Below, piece by piece: positions 8,842 to 17,315 of a DNA stretch of 64,000 bases (positions within the stretch are counted from its first letter, which is position 1; every line of letters begins with the position of its first letter). This stretch comes from an uncultured Methanocorpusculum sp. (GTDB lineage: Archaea; Halobacteriota; Methanomicrobia; Methanomicrobiales; Methanocorpusculaceae), in assembly GCF_963667985.1 (NCBI RefSeq), contig NZ_OY764081.1:930001-994000 (forward strand), read 5' to 3'. The translations under genes and the position numbers were made by a program. Below the pieces are notes generated by a model. The model ran no database searches. It saw nothing but the letters and a program-made list of their open reading frames with translations, and had not been told where the DNA came from.

Positions 8842-9633
8842 ATGGATAGAAAAGTGTTTTTTGGGGTAATCATAGCCCTTCTTGTTGTATCTGCTGTTCT
8901 AACCGCAGGTTGTGTCGGTAACCAGACTGAGAAAAAAACGTATATCGTAGGTATCGACGGAGACTACCCGCCGTATTCTTACGTTGATGAAAGCGGCAAC
9001 TTTGCCGGATTCGATGTTGAATCGATCCAGTGGATCGCAGAACAGGAAGGATTCAATGTTGACATCAAGGCAGTAGCCTGGGATGGAATCATTCCGGCAC
9101 TTCTTGCAAACAAAATCGATATGGTCTACTCAGGAATGACCATCACCCCGGAGCGTGCTGCCCAGGTAACCTTCTCGAAGCCCTACTGGAGTGTGGACCA
9201 GGGTGTTGCCGTAAAGAACGGATCTACCGTAACGCTGGACCAGTTTAAAGCCGGAGATCTCACGATCGGTGTCCAGAGAAGCTGCTCTGCTGATCAGTAC
9301 CTGCAGAGTGATGACTTCTTCGGTCAGGCAAAATACGACCAGATGGTAAAAGACGGAAAGATTAAACTCTACGACACCTTCCCACAGTCGATGGTCGCTC
9401 TGGAGAATGGTCTCGTGCAGGCTGTTATCTTCGATGATGTAAACATCAAAGACTACATCAAAGGCAAAGATGGCATTGTCATGCTCGCTACGATCCCGAC
9501 CGGCGAAGAGTACGGTGTAGCTATGAGAAATGGCGACACCGAGCTTCAGAAACTCATCAACGACGGACTCACCAAATTAATGGCCTCCGAGAAATGGGAA
9601 GAGCTGAAAGCAAAGTACCTTATCGAAGCATAA
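8842..9633 (+). CDS. ABC transporter substrate-binding lipoprotein, polar amino acid type
   Basis: The 263-residue protein starts with a hydrophobic signal and lipobox LTAGC, then the SBP_bac_3 pattern YIVGIDGDYPPYSYVDESG and GFDVE, and the hinge sequence SGMTITPERAAQVTFSKPY typical of histidine/glutamine/arginine binding proteins. It should be anchored outside the membrane and bind a polar amino acid. No permease or ATPase gene is adjacent, so its transporter must be encoded elsewhere. The good Shine-Dalgarno aggag at 8818-8822 is better placed for a short overlapping frame (ATG 8825 or 8831, ending by 8869) than for the ATG at 8842, which may be translated by coupling. Confidence 0.9.
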   Translation: MDRKVFFGVIIALLVVSAVLTAGCVGNQTEKKTYIVGIDGDYPPYSYVDESGNFAGFDVESIQWIAEQEGFNVDIKAVAWDGIIPALLANKIDMVYSGMTITPERAAQVTFSKPYWSVDQGVAVKNGSTVTLDQFKAGDLTIGVQRSCSADQYLQSDDFFGQAKYDQMVKDGKIKLYDTFPQSMVALENGLVQAVIFDDVNIKDYIKGKDGIVMLATIPTGEEYGVAMRNGDTELQKLINDGLTKLMASEKWEELKAKYLIEA

Positions 9634-9643
9634 TTCAAGATCA

Positions 9644-9671
9644 GCTGCCAAAATCGGCAGCCTCTTTTTTT
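9644..9671 (+). terminator. Stem-loop with T-run after the solute-binding gene
   Basis: GCTGCC (9644-9649) pairs with GGCAGC (9656-9661) around a six-base loop and is followed by a run of seven T from 9665. It sits 10 bases after the stop codon. The T-run is the known archaeal termination signal; the hairpin gives it a bacterial look. Confidence 0.7.
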
Positions 9672-9940
9672 CTGACAATGTTCTGTCAGTCATAAACCGG
9701 AACCGACAGAATATAACATCCGATCCTGCCGTTATTTCATAATCAGAGCGATTTTGTCACTTCTGTCGATTATTTTTGGATCCCCGCTCCCTCTGCACAG
9801 ATCATGTATATAGGTAGAGACTCAAAAACATTGACAGAAGTAACATAAGTAACATAACAAGGTAAATTCAGAAAATACCCAAAATACGAGCTTCGATTCC
9901 TGTCACTTCAAAATCGGTAGTGACAGGATCAACAGGAAAA
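9672..9940. other. Intergenic stretch between the SBP gene and purE, with a 9-bp hairpin at 9898-9928
   Basis: No gene is seen. TCCTGTCAC (9898-9906) pairs perfectly with GTGACAGGA (9920-9928) around a 13-base loop. It lies just past the 3' end of purE, which is on the minus strand, so it may stabilise or terminate that transcript. The gap also holds several scattered gacagaa/ttctgtc words in both orientations (for example around 9702, 9758 and 9834) and a repeated gtaacataa. Confidence 0.5.
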
Positions 9941-10330
9941 TTAGTTTCTGCCAAGAATTCTGGCTGCAAAATGTCCTGCGTTTTCCCCGCCGTCGACCGC
10001 CATACAGGCAACCGGGACGCCTTTTGGCATCTGAGCAATCGAGAGGAGAGCGTCAAGTCCGCCGGCGATTTTTCCAGAAACTGGGACTCCGATTACCGGT
10101 TTTTTCGTTCTCGCCACAACAACGCCGGGAAGAGCTGCCGACATGCCGGCAATACAGATGAACACCAATGCATCCGAAGATTTCACGTATTCATCCAGTT
10201 TATCGGCATCGCGATGGGCGGAAATGAACTGAACATCGAAAGAAATATTGTATGACTGAAGAACGGTCGTTGCCTTATCAACGATCGTCTGATCCGAAAC
10301 CGAACCGGCTATTACTGCAACTTCTGGCAT
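9941..10330 (-). CDS. purE: 5-(carboxyamino)imidazole ribonucleotide mutase / AIR carboxylase PurE
   Basis: The 129-residue protein has the PurE fingerprint: AGSVSDQTIVDKA, then FISAHRDADKL, then AGMSAALPGVVVART and GVPVSG. It catalyses the carboxylation step giving CAIR in purine synthesis. No purK is adjacent. The protein is slightly short, as in many methanogens, which often use a class II-type PurE acting directly on AIR and CO2; which type applies cannot be settled by eye. It is divergent from the aminotransferase gene. Confidence 0.93.
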   Translation of the reverse strand: MPEVAVIAGSVSDQTIVDKATTVLQSYNISFDVQFISAHRDADKLDEYVKSSDALVFICIAGMSAALPGVVVARTKKPVIGVPVSGKIAGGLDALLSIAQMPKGVPVACMAVDGGENAGHFAARILGRN

Positions 10331-10394
10331 CTGATAAAACCTCTATGGAATTACTATATGTATGTTTATTCTCATATATGTAACAGACTTTCCC

Positions 10395-11525
10395 ATGTAT
10401 AAAGAAACACTGCTCATGATGCCGGGACCCGTTCCAATGCCGGAAACGGTCCGGAATGCAATGACGAAACAGGCGATCAACCACCGGAGTAAGGAGTTCG
10501 GCGACTGCTATGCAGATATTGTCAGAGGCCTGAAACCCATTTTCGGCACGACAAATGATATGCTTGTCCTCTCCGGATCGGGAACTGCAGGTCAGGAAGC
10601 CGCGATCGGCTCGTTTGCCAAAGGCAAGAAGATCGTATCACTTGTGAATGGAAAGTTCGGAGAGAGGCTCGGCCTGATCTCCAAGATCTACGGCGAGACC
10701 ACGATGATCGAATCCGAGTGGGGACATGCACTGAATCTCGAAGCCCTGAAACAGGAGCTGGAAAACGGCGCAGAAGTCGTAACTCTCGTCCACAACGAAA
10801 CCTCTGCAGCGATCCTGAACCCGGCTGAAGAGGTTGGAAAACTCGCACGAAAATACGATGCACTGTTCATCCTCGATGCGATAACGTCGATCGGCGGAGA
10901 CGTCGTTAAGGCAGATGCCTGGGGCGCAGATGTAACGATCGTCGGAAGCCAGAAATGTCTGGCAGCGCCTGCAGGACTTGCCGCCGTTTCCGTATCACAG
11001 AGAGCCTGGGACAGAATCTCCGAAAACAGACCGTTCTATCTCGACCTAAAGAAGGCAAAGAAGTCAGCCGACGGCAACCCGATGGAAACTCCGGCAACAC
11101 CGGCCGTTCCGTTGTTCCTCGCACTGCGCGAAGCATGCAGACTCATCGAAGAAGAGGGGCTTGAAAACAGGATCGCACGCCACCACAGAAAGTCCGGCGC
11201 CGTTCGCGCAGCCGGCGAAGCATGGGGTCTTTCGCTTGTACCTCAGGTCGATGCTCTGCACAAAGCATCGAACACCGTCACCGGATTCTTCTATCCGGAA
11301 GGTGTTGAGGAGGCAAAAATCCGCGGGGCCTGCAAAAAGATGGGAATCGAGTTTGCCGGCGGGCAGGACCGGTTCAAAGGAAAGATCTTCAGAATCGGGA
11401 ATATGGGTATCATCGACACGCCCGAGATCATCTCGACCATTGCAGCCGTTCAGATGTGCTTCAAGAAAGCCGGCTACAAACTCGAAGGCGACGGACTTTC
11501 CGCAGCAGTCGATTTCTTATCCTAA
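10395..11525 (+). CDS. Class V PLP-dependent aminotransferase, alanine-glyoxylate / aspartate type
   Basis: From ATG 10395 the protein is about 376 residues: MYKETLLMMPGPVPMPE opens it as in this family, the cofactor Asp is in FILDAITSIGGDVV, and the Schiff-base Lys is in GSQKCLAAPAGLA. An ATG at 10362 is in frame, but its extra residues fit nothing. Methanogen relatives (annotated as alanine-glyoxylate or soluble hydrogenase small subunit homologues) act on several small 2-oxo acids, with proposed roles in serine, coenzyme M or aspartate metabolism. The precise substrate is not determined by sequence. Confidence 0.88.
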   Translation: MYKETLLMMPGPVPMPETVRNAMTKQAINHRSKEFGDCYADIVRGLKPIFGTTNDMLVLSGSGTAGQEAAIGSFAKGKKIVSLVNGKFGERLGLISKIYGETTMIESEWGHALNLEALKQELENGAEVVTLVHNETSAAILNPAEEVGKLARKYDALFILDAITSIGGDVVKADAWGADVTIVGSQKCLAAPAGLAAVSVSQRAWDRISENRPFYLDLKKAKKSADGNPMETPATPAVPLFLALREACRLIEEEGLENRIARHHRKSGAVRAAGEAWGLSLVPQVDALHKASNTVTGFFYPEGVEEAKIRGACKKMGIEFAGGQDRFKGKIFRIGNMGIIDTPEIISTIAAVQMCFKKAGYKLEGDGLSAAVDFLS

Positions 11526-11584
11526 TCTCTTTTTTTCAGACCAACGTCTTTCCTTAAATATCTTGCAGAACAGACATAGATAGT

Positions 11585-12712
11585 ATGTTGCCTCTTTCAG
11601 AAAACATCGCTGCAGTCCCTCCGTCTGCAACTATGGCGATGAACAACCGTTCAAAGGAGATGGTCGCCAAAGGGATTGATGTGATCAGCCTCGCGGTCGG
11701 TGAACCGGACTTCGCTACCCCCGCCCATATTACTCAGGCTGCAATAGATGCCCTGCACCGTGGCGAGACACATTACGCACCGTCCCGGGGCATCCCCGCC
11801 CTGACCAAAGCGATCTCCGATAAACTCAATACGGAAAACCATATCCCGACGAATCAGAACCAGATCCTCTGTACAAGCGGAGCCAAGGATGCCATCCGGA
11901 TCACAATGATGGCGTGCCTGAACCCAGGCGATGGAGTGATCATCCTCGACCCGGCGTGGGTCTCGTACGACCCTTGTGTCACTATTGCACGAGGAAAAGC
12001 GGTTCACCATTCTCTCAACGAAAATTTCCAGGTCGACGAGTCTCTGTACGAAAAAATCACCGATAAGACCAAGATGATCATTGTCAACACGCCTTCGAAT
12101 CCCACCGGTTCGATCCTTGGCCGGTCATCACTCCGGATCCTTGCAGATGCCTGCATCGATCACGACCTGTATTGTCTTTCAGACGAGATCTACGAAAAAC
12201 TCGTCTATGGTCAGGAGCATGTGTCGATGGGATCCCTGCCGGATATGGATGAACGCACGATCACCATCAATGGATTTTCCAAAGCCTATGCGATGACCGG
12301 ATGGAGACTTGGATACGTCTCAGCACCAGAGAACGTGATTCCGTACATGGACAAAGTCATGCAGCACTCGGTTGGAAACGTCAATACATTTGCCATGTGG
12401 GGGGGAGTTGCTGCCCTCACGGGTGACCAGACCTGTGTCGAATCGATGCGAAAAGAGTTCGAGATACGGAAAAAATATGTCATCGGCAGACTTGCCGGTA
12501 TGGGACTGAAAACTGCACCCGCAAACGGTGCATTCTATGCATTCATCAACTGCGGAGGAGATGATGGGGCAACAGCAAACCTCTGGCTTGACAAAGCACA
12601 TGTGGCGGCAACCCCGGGATTTGCTTTCGGAGCGCCGGGATGGATTCGAATCTCCTACGCAGCATCCCTCGAAAGACTGGAAGAAGCACTCAACAGAATA
12701 GAAAATCTCTAA
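11585..12712 (+). CDS. Class I/II aminotransferase, aspartate type
   Basis: The 375-residue fold type I PLP enzyme has SLAVGEPDFATP at the N-terminus, NTPSNPTGS at about 168-176, the PLP Asp region YCLSDEIYEKLVY, and Schiff-base Lys233 in NGFSKAYAMTGWRLGY. These are hallmarks of the AspC/AlaT subgroup Ig, widespread in archaea. It most likely transaminates aspartate or a related amino acid with 2-oxoglutarate. It lies 59 bases after the class V aminotransferase and may share its transcript. Confidence 0.92.
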   Translation: MLPLSENIAAVPPSATMAMNNRSKEMVAKGIDVISLAVGEPDFATPAHITQAAIDALHRGETHYAPSRGIPALTKAISDKLNTENHIPTNQNQILCTSGAKDAIRITMMACLNPGDGVIILDPAWVSYDPCVTIARGKAVHHSLNENFQVDESLYEKITDKTKMIIVNTPSNPTGSILGRSSLRILADACIDHDLYCLSDEIYEKLVYGQEHVSMGSLPDMDERTITINGFSKAYAMTGWRLGYVSAPENVIPYMDKVMQHSVGNVNTFAMWGGVAALTGDQTCVESMRKEFEIRKKYVIGRLAGMGLKTAPANGAFYAFINCGGDDGATANLWLDKAHVAATPGFAFGAPGWIRISYAASLERLEEALNRIENL

Positions 12713-13063
12713 CCTTTTTTTCAGAACGGCGGTTCGCCTATCGTTTCACGGCACATCGCTCAAATACCAGATTCACGTCCTTCGTGCAGAAAGAATGCGC
12801 GCAGCGCTCCACGAGTTTGTGATAGCTGATGTTTGATATAGGACAGATATTTCTCGGTTCCGAAGTGAGAGCATAGAGAGATAAGTCGACGATCTCTCTG
12901 AAAATTATGACTGCAGTGCTTTTTGAAGCGAAGGTATTGAGTGGAATTTGGGGTTGATTATAACAAGTATACTTTATATATAACAAATTAAAAATATTTA
13001 ATTTGGTAAATGCGAATGTTTTAACATCGATTTATTTGTTAAATGCGCATTTGTGGAGTATGT
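12713..13063. other. Intergenic stretch before the pilin locus
   Basis: About 350 bases between aspartate aminotransferase and the first pilin. A minus-strand open frame (12738-12986, 82 residues) exists but has no recognisable family or start signal and may be a decayed gene. The right half becomes strongly AT-rich and holds the pilin promoter. A near-repeat of taaatgcg occurs around 13008 and 13040. Confidence 0.5.
12973..12980 (+). promoter_or_regulatory. TATA box for the first pilin pair
   Basis: TTTATATA lies in an AT-rich stretch about 90 bases upstream of the pilin ATG at 13064. Transcription would start near 13003, leaving a 60-base leader that contains the Shine-Dalgarno GGAG at 13053-13056. 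Confidence 0.5.
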
Positions 13064-13798
13064 ATGAATTCAATTCAGAAACGAACAGAAAAAAGAGACA
13101 ACGCAGTTTCGCCGGTTGTCGGCGTTATGCTGATGCTTGTCGTAACAATCATCATTACGGCCGTGGTCGCATCATTTGCAGGAGGTTTGGTAACAAACAC
13201 GGAAGCAACACCAGTTGCATCACTTGATGTGAATATCTATTCAGTAGCAAATGTTGGCGGAACTATGTCATCAACGTATGCCCCTGACTTTACCATTGAT
13301 CATCTAAGCGGAGATCCTCTTAGTACAGCTGATTTACGAATAACATTTACTTGGACGAATTCAACCGGCCACACATTCCGGAGTGTTTATAATGGTGCAG
13401 GTGATGTTAATTTTACCGAGACATTTACCAGTTACCCGGGTTATAACTCGTCAATGTACCTAAATGATTTGACAGTTGGAAGCCCTGCATTTGGTGATGC
13501 AGTATTAACTGTTGGCTCGCACCTTCAAACTGGAGCAAATAATTTGTACCAGGATTACTTTGACTATGGTGGAAATGGAACCACGATTGTGCATAAAGGT
13601 AGCCAGTTCATGGATGATCTGATTGGTCGGGATATTTCATCAGAATTCACTCCAATTGCGGAAGATGCTGGCACCAGTGCTGCAATTACTGATAAAGGGG
13701 TAATGGAACTTCTTCCTGTGGGCACCGGGGTTCATGTGACAATTACCCATATTCCCAACGGGAAAGCAATTTATGACAAGGTGGTGTATGTGCAATGA
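13064..13798 (+). CDS. Archaeal type IV pilin, large
   Basis: About 244 residues from ATG 13064, which has GGAG correctly spaced; an in-frame ATG at 13043 lacks such a site. The N-terminus is a class III signal: a short charged leader (KRTEKRDN) followed by AVSPVVGVMLMLVVTIIITA, the Pilin_N/DUF1628 hydrophobic helix cut by prepilin peptidase before it. The remaining 200 residues are Thr/Ser/Gly-rich with many N-x-S/T sites, as expected of a glycosylated surface subunit. The stop overlaps the next pilin by four bases (ATGA). Confidence 0.9.
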   Translation: MNSIQKRTEKRDNAVSPVVGVMLMLVVTIIITAVVASFAGGLVTNTEATPVASLDVNIYSVANVGGTMSSTYAPDFTIDHLSGDPLSTADLRITFTWTNSTGHTFRSVYNGAGDVNFTETFTSYPGYNSSMYLNDLTVGSPAFGDAVLTVGSHLQTGANNLYQDYFDYGGNGTTIVHKGSQFMDDLIGRDISSEFTPIAEDAGTSAAITDKGVMELLPVGTGVHVTITHIPNGKAIYDKVVYVQ

Positions 13799-14244
13799 AA
13801 AACACTAAAAATAATGATGCTGTCTCACCTGTTGTTGGCGTGATGCTGATGCTTGTCGTGACAATTATTATCGCCACAGTTGTTGCATCGTTTGCCAGTG
13901 GACTTGGCAGTGATACGAGTAATACGCCCACTGCAGTCTTCACAGAAAATGTACAAAGCAATGGTGGTTTTCTTTCCTTAGTTACTCTTACCCACAAGGG
14001 TGGAGATACACTATCTGTTGCTGAAGTAAAACTACTTCTCAATGTTTATGGGGAAACAAAAACCTACTCAGTCTCCAACGAGAATCTCGATGCTCCGTTC
14101 GGTAATGCGATAAATCCAGGGGATGATATTGTAGCCACAGTGACAATGTCTGATTATATTCAATCAGGAAGTCCGGTCAAATACACGCTTGTTGATCTCA
14201 CCAGCGGTAATGCCATTGCTTCCGGTACATTCGTAGTTCCGTAA
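13795..14244 (+). CDS. Archaeal type IV pilin
   Basis: The 149-residue protein begins MKNTKNNDAVSPVVGVMLM, the same class III signal and hydrophobic helix as its upstream neighbour, followed by a compact beta-rich domain with the THKGGDTLSVAEVKLLL motif shared by many DUF1628 pilins. The ATGA overlap with the previous gene implies co-translation. It is intact. The assembly ATPase and TadC-like gene nearby (17.3-20.4 kb) are broken, so assembly would need a second machinery. Confidence 0.9.
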   Translation: MKNTKNNDAVSPVVGVMLMLVVTIIIATVVASFASGLGSDTSNTPTAVFTENVQSNGGFLSLVTLTHKGGDTLSVAEVKLLLNVYGETKTYSVSNENLDAPFGNAINPGDDIVATVTMSDYIQSGSPVKYTLVDLTSGNAIASGTFVVP

Positions 14245-14766
14245 CGCACACATGATCATGAAAGGGCGGCAATACTCCACACCGTTTTTTTCCTTTCTTT
14301 CCCCGCTCCAAACTTCAGTGATTCGCATGTATCACGTTCTTTTTTTATTTCAACTTATTACTTCAAGCATGATCACACGTGGGAATAGAATAAATAATGA
14401 CGATTGTCAACTTGAAGTAGATCAGCAAACGAATCATTCTTGGTGAAAAGGAAGGGGCAAAAAATCTCTGTGCGATATGAACACAGGAATACCTCTTCCA
14501 TACCAACGCCGGTCGGATAATCAATAGCGATCACACACAACAGGTGGATCAAAATCAGCAAAAAATACAGATGATGGGGCTTAACGCCGTTCTCTTCTGC
14601 ATATCAGCAATGTTGTTAAACCAAGCCAAGAATAGGAATTCTCCTGATATAACATCTTCAACACACATGATTTCTGTATTTCGATTTAGTAAAGTTATCT
14701 ATATCCAAATATAACCTGAGATAAAAATAGAGGAAAATAAACGGGAAGGTTCCCATTATTTCCATA
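14245..14766. other. AT-rich intergenic stretch between two convergent pilin pairs
   Basis: No intact gene is visible. A T-run near 14285-14291 may terminate the plus-strand pilin transcript. On the minus strand a frame covering about 14373-14600 reads through a hydrophobic segment (FLLILIHLLCVIAIDYPTGV), which looks like the end of a lost membrane protein, but no start or family is recognisable. Confidence 0.4.
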
Positions 14767-15285
14767 TTAAGCTGTGATAACAGTCTTTGTCTTTCCAAGG
14801 ACGGTTGAACCATCTGGTGTGATAAGTTCGATAGTGATGGCTTTTCCAATGTTGCTTGGATTAGATGGATACCATCCATTCAGATACTGAGTTCCACCGC
14901 TGGTTTCGTTAAATCCAAACTGTGCGTAGAGACTGTCTTCAATCCGCTCTTTAGATATTGCGATGACGTCACCTGCTGCAAACGCACTCCCAGAATCTTC
15001 CAGCATGAATGAAGTGGTTGAACTCCCAGCTCCGTACATGATAATATTGAAGTCATTACCTGAATTGAGTTCCTAGGCTGAAGTTGAACCTGAACATGAA
15101 AGGGTTAAACCATTGGCTTGGCTGTAATCGGCAGTGAAGACAACAGTTTGTGTCGGCTCGGTGGAAGTTACAAGACCACCGGCAAACGCTGATACTACTG
15201 CTGCAATTACTATAGTTACAACAAGCATAAGCATAACACCAACAACTGGTGATACTGCATCTTGAGATTTTGTGTTATATTTCAT
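14767..15285 (-). pseudogene. Type IV pilin interrupted by an in-frame TAG
   Basis: Starts MKYNTKSQDAVSPVVGVMLM, a clear class III pilin signal, with Shine-Dalgarno AGGTGAT just upstream. After 70 codons (LSCSGSTSA) a TAG at 15073-15075 interrupts, and the same frame continues with ELNSGNDFNIIMYGAG to the TAA at 14767. No indel is needed: one base substitution of the TAG would give a normal 172-residue pilin. No pyrrolysine genes are in the window and pilins are not known Pyl proteins, so a nonsense mutation is the simplest reading. Confidence 0.8.
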
Positions 15286-15301
15286 TTCACATCACCTATG
15301 A

Positions 15302-16174
15302 TTATGCAACAGTTGTCTCCGTTGTGAAGAGTGTCTGACCGCTTGGGAGATAAGTAATAGAAATGGCAACAACATCACCTGAGGTAACAAAACTGCTCCA
15401 TTCCATAGTTGTACCCACTCCAGTAATTGTTGCACCGGTAGCCCGGTTGAGAACCCATCCTGACTGAGGTTCCAGTTTATCTCCATCTTCAAGAGTAAGT
15501 CCATTTATCAGGGTACCTGCAACACCGGCGTTGATGAACATCCAATTAGTGGTATCCTCACCAGAAGTATCCTCACTAGAATTCCAGACCTTCTTTACAA
15601 TCTGATTCCAACTCTCTAAAGGTAAGTCAAAGAGCTCGGGCCGAGTATAGGTTGTTTCTAAATCGTTTGCAGGTCTCGGCTGAAGAAGTGCCCCTAATGC
15701 TTCATCAGATGCAGTCATTACAGTTTCAGCATAGAGGTAGTAGTTTCCAAACCACTGACCGCTGTTGGTCGAATTGGCCGCACTTGTTGTTTTTGTCTCA
15801 TCTCCATAATCGTGGAACCCCGTTCCTGTGATTCCAGTTCCGATTCCATACGGTGCACGCTCTGCACCTGTAGCAATAAAGTCGGCAGTTATTGTTTCAA
15901 CTTGCCCAGTATCCTTGTTTGTGAGGACGATTTTCAAATCAGCTGTATCAATTGGGTCACTGACCGATAATGTTTTTTATCATGAGAGACTCATCAGTAA
16001 TTTTTACGTCAAACGCTCCTGTCGTTGTTGATTTTGCAGAACTAATCATTCCACTGGCAGACATCGCAACAACCGCTGCGATAATGATTGTCACAACAAG
16101 CATAAGCATAACACCGACGACCGGTGATACTGCAATGTCAGATTTTTTACTTTTTCTTTTTTGTATAGTTTCAC
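15302..16174 (-). pseudogene. Type IV pilin with two poly-A frameshifts
   Basis: Three frame pieces make one pilin. A GTG at 16174 (MKLYKKEKVK) runs into an A6 tract (T6 at 16143-16148); one extra A would join it to KSDIAVSPVVGVMLMLVV. That frame runs to DESLMIKN and a second A6 tract (T6 at 15973-15978), where one A fewer would join SVSDPIDTADLKIVLTNKD and the 200 remaining residues. The rebuilt protein is about 290 residues and otherwise well conserved. It lies 16 bases upstream of the amber-interrupted pilin on the same strand, so this whole minus-strand pair is disabled as read. Confidence 0.75.
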
Positions 16175-16248
16175 ATCTGTGCCCCCTTAAATCGAATCAA
16201 GTAAAGAGGCGTAGTTCCCGTTTGGCGGAAGGAGCATATGAATTAATA

Positions 16249-16256
16249 TTATATAA
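16249..16256 (-). promoter_or_regulatory. TATA box for the minus-strand pilin pair
   Basis: TTATATAA in an AT-rich block about 75 bases upstream of the GTG start at 16174. It is the only strong TATA-like element in this gap and lies at a suitable distance for a short leader. Confidence 0.5.
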
Positions 16257-16259
16257 TTT

Positions 16260-16690
16260 ACAATTAGTAAAAGTAAACTAGCGTACATTTACAAGCACAG
16301 TCAATTGACGAAAGCCATTTCATTTGACCGACGCGCGCAGAACTTGCCTTGGTAATGATGATATAAAAAATCCTGCATTATCATAACATATTACAAAAAT
16401 AACGAGAGCAAAATCACTCTCCTTACCCGCATTTTCATTCAGGCCATTGACGAAAAGCGAAATATACGTCACAGAGACCCGGGTTTCATTCTCATATAGA
16501 AAAATCGGCACCAGTGGACCATCCAAAATAAGATTCATACATCCATAGACACACAGGCATTCTTATGACCTCCAAAAGCCAGACGAGACTGGGTCTAAAT
16601 GAAAGACAATGATCAACAAATTTCTTTAACAGAACAAAAAGATAAGGCATAACAGCCTATCAAACACAAAAATATCCTCAAAAGCACGAT
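16260..16690. other. Intergenic stretch without recognisable genes
   Basis: A 72-codon minus-strand frame (16320-16538) is open but resembles no family. The sequence looks like non-coding or decayed DNA between the broken pilin pair and a small membrane ORF. Confidence 0.4.
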
Positions 16691-16716
16691 TTATATCAAA
16701 TACTGCCGATTAGAAC

Positions 16717-16809
16717 ATGATCACAATGCCTCATATTGTAACGGTCATCGTATCTATAGCGATCATGATGCTTGCACTCATTTGGTTATTATATTATTCC
16801 AAAATGTAA
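16717..16809 (+). CDS. Candidate 30-residue single-TM small protein
   Basis: ATG 16717 to TAA 16807-16809 encodes 30 residues that form one hydrophobic helix (VTVIVSIAIMMLALIWLL) with a short polar start and a YYSKM end. A TATA-like ttatat at 16691-16696 lies about 25 bases upstream, the spacing expected for a leaderless archaeal transcript starting at this ATG. Real small membrane proteins look like this, but chance cannot be excluded without expression or conservation data. Confidence 0.35.
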   Translation: MITMPHIVTVIVSIAIMMLALIWLLYYSKM

Positions 16810-17315
16810 TGTGAAAACATTCGTCAATCTCCAACGTCACGTTCACGGTTTTCTCTGAAAACAACAGAGACAAGATGTGCACCCCATAACCGTCTCGTCC
16901 CGGCGAGGCAGATATCTTTGATACACCTGCACAATAATGAGCAATTTCCTTCGCGGATGTTGTTGCAGTGAACCAGAGTTCGGCCGCTGCACAGATCATT
17001 CTGCATTCACATACGAATCGAAGAAGGTGAATGAAAACCAAAGTACAAAATCCACTTTTTTCAGGGATCATACAATGCTTTTTTTATTCGATTTTTTCTC
17101 CCATTGACAACATAAGTTCCACTACGGAAAAATCCGTAAAAAATAGGTATGAGAGCCACCCCAACTTGACATCAATTAATATAGATGACAACACAAATAA
17201 ATATGATTCTAAAAATAATTAAAAAAAGTAAATCAAATCAATAAGTAAACAATTTATAATCAACATAAATAATTAACATTAACAAATTAAATAGAGATTA
17301 AAAAAGATAAATTGT
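16810..17315. other. Intergenic stretch upstream of the pilus ATPase
   Basis: A 97-codon minus-strand frame (16778-17071) of higher GC may be a decayed gene; I do not recognise it. A 63-codon plus frame from ATG 17031 begins MKTK, like the ATPase at 17316, and is preceded by gaaggtga. The shared gaaaaccaaag at both starts hints at a partial duplication. The last 100 bases before 17316 are almost pure A/T. Confidence 0.35.

Noticed and set aside
12640..12665. tRNA-like T-loop word (ggattcgaatctcc)
   Set aside because: It lies in frame inside the aspartate aminotransferase gene and has no acceptor or anticodon arms around it. No tRNA or rRNA gene was found in the window.
15073..15075. TAG in the pilin as a pyrrolysine codon
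   Set aside because: No pyl genes are in the window, Methanocorpusculum-type methanogens are not known for methylamine Pyl enzymes, and neighbouring pilus genes are also broken; nonsense mutation is simpler.
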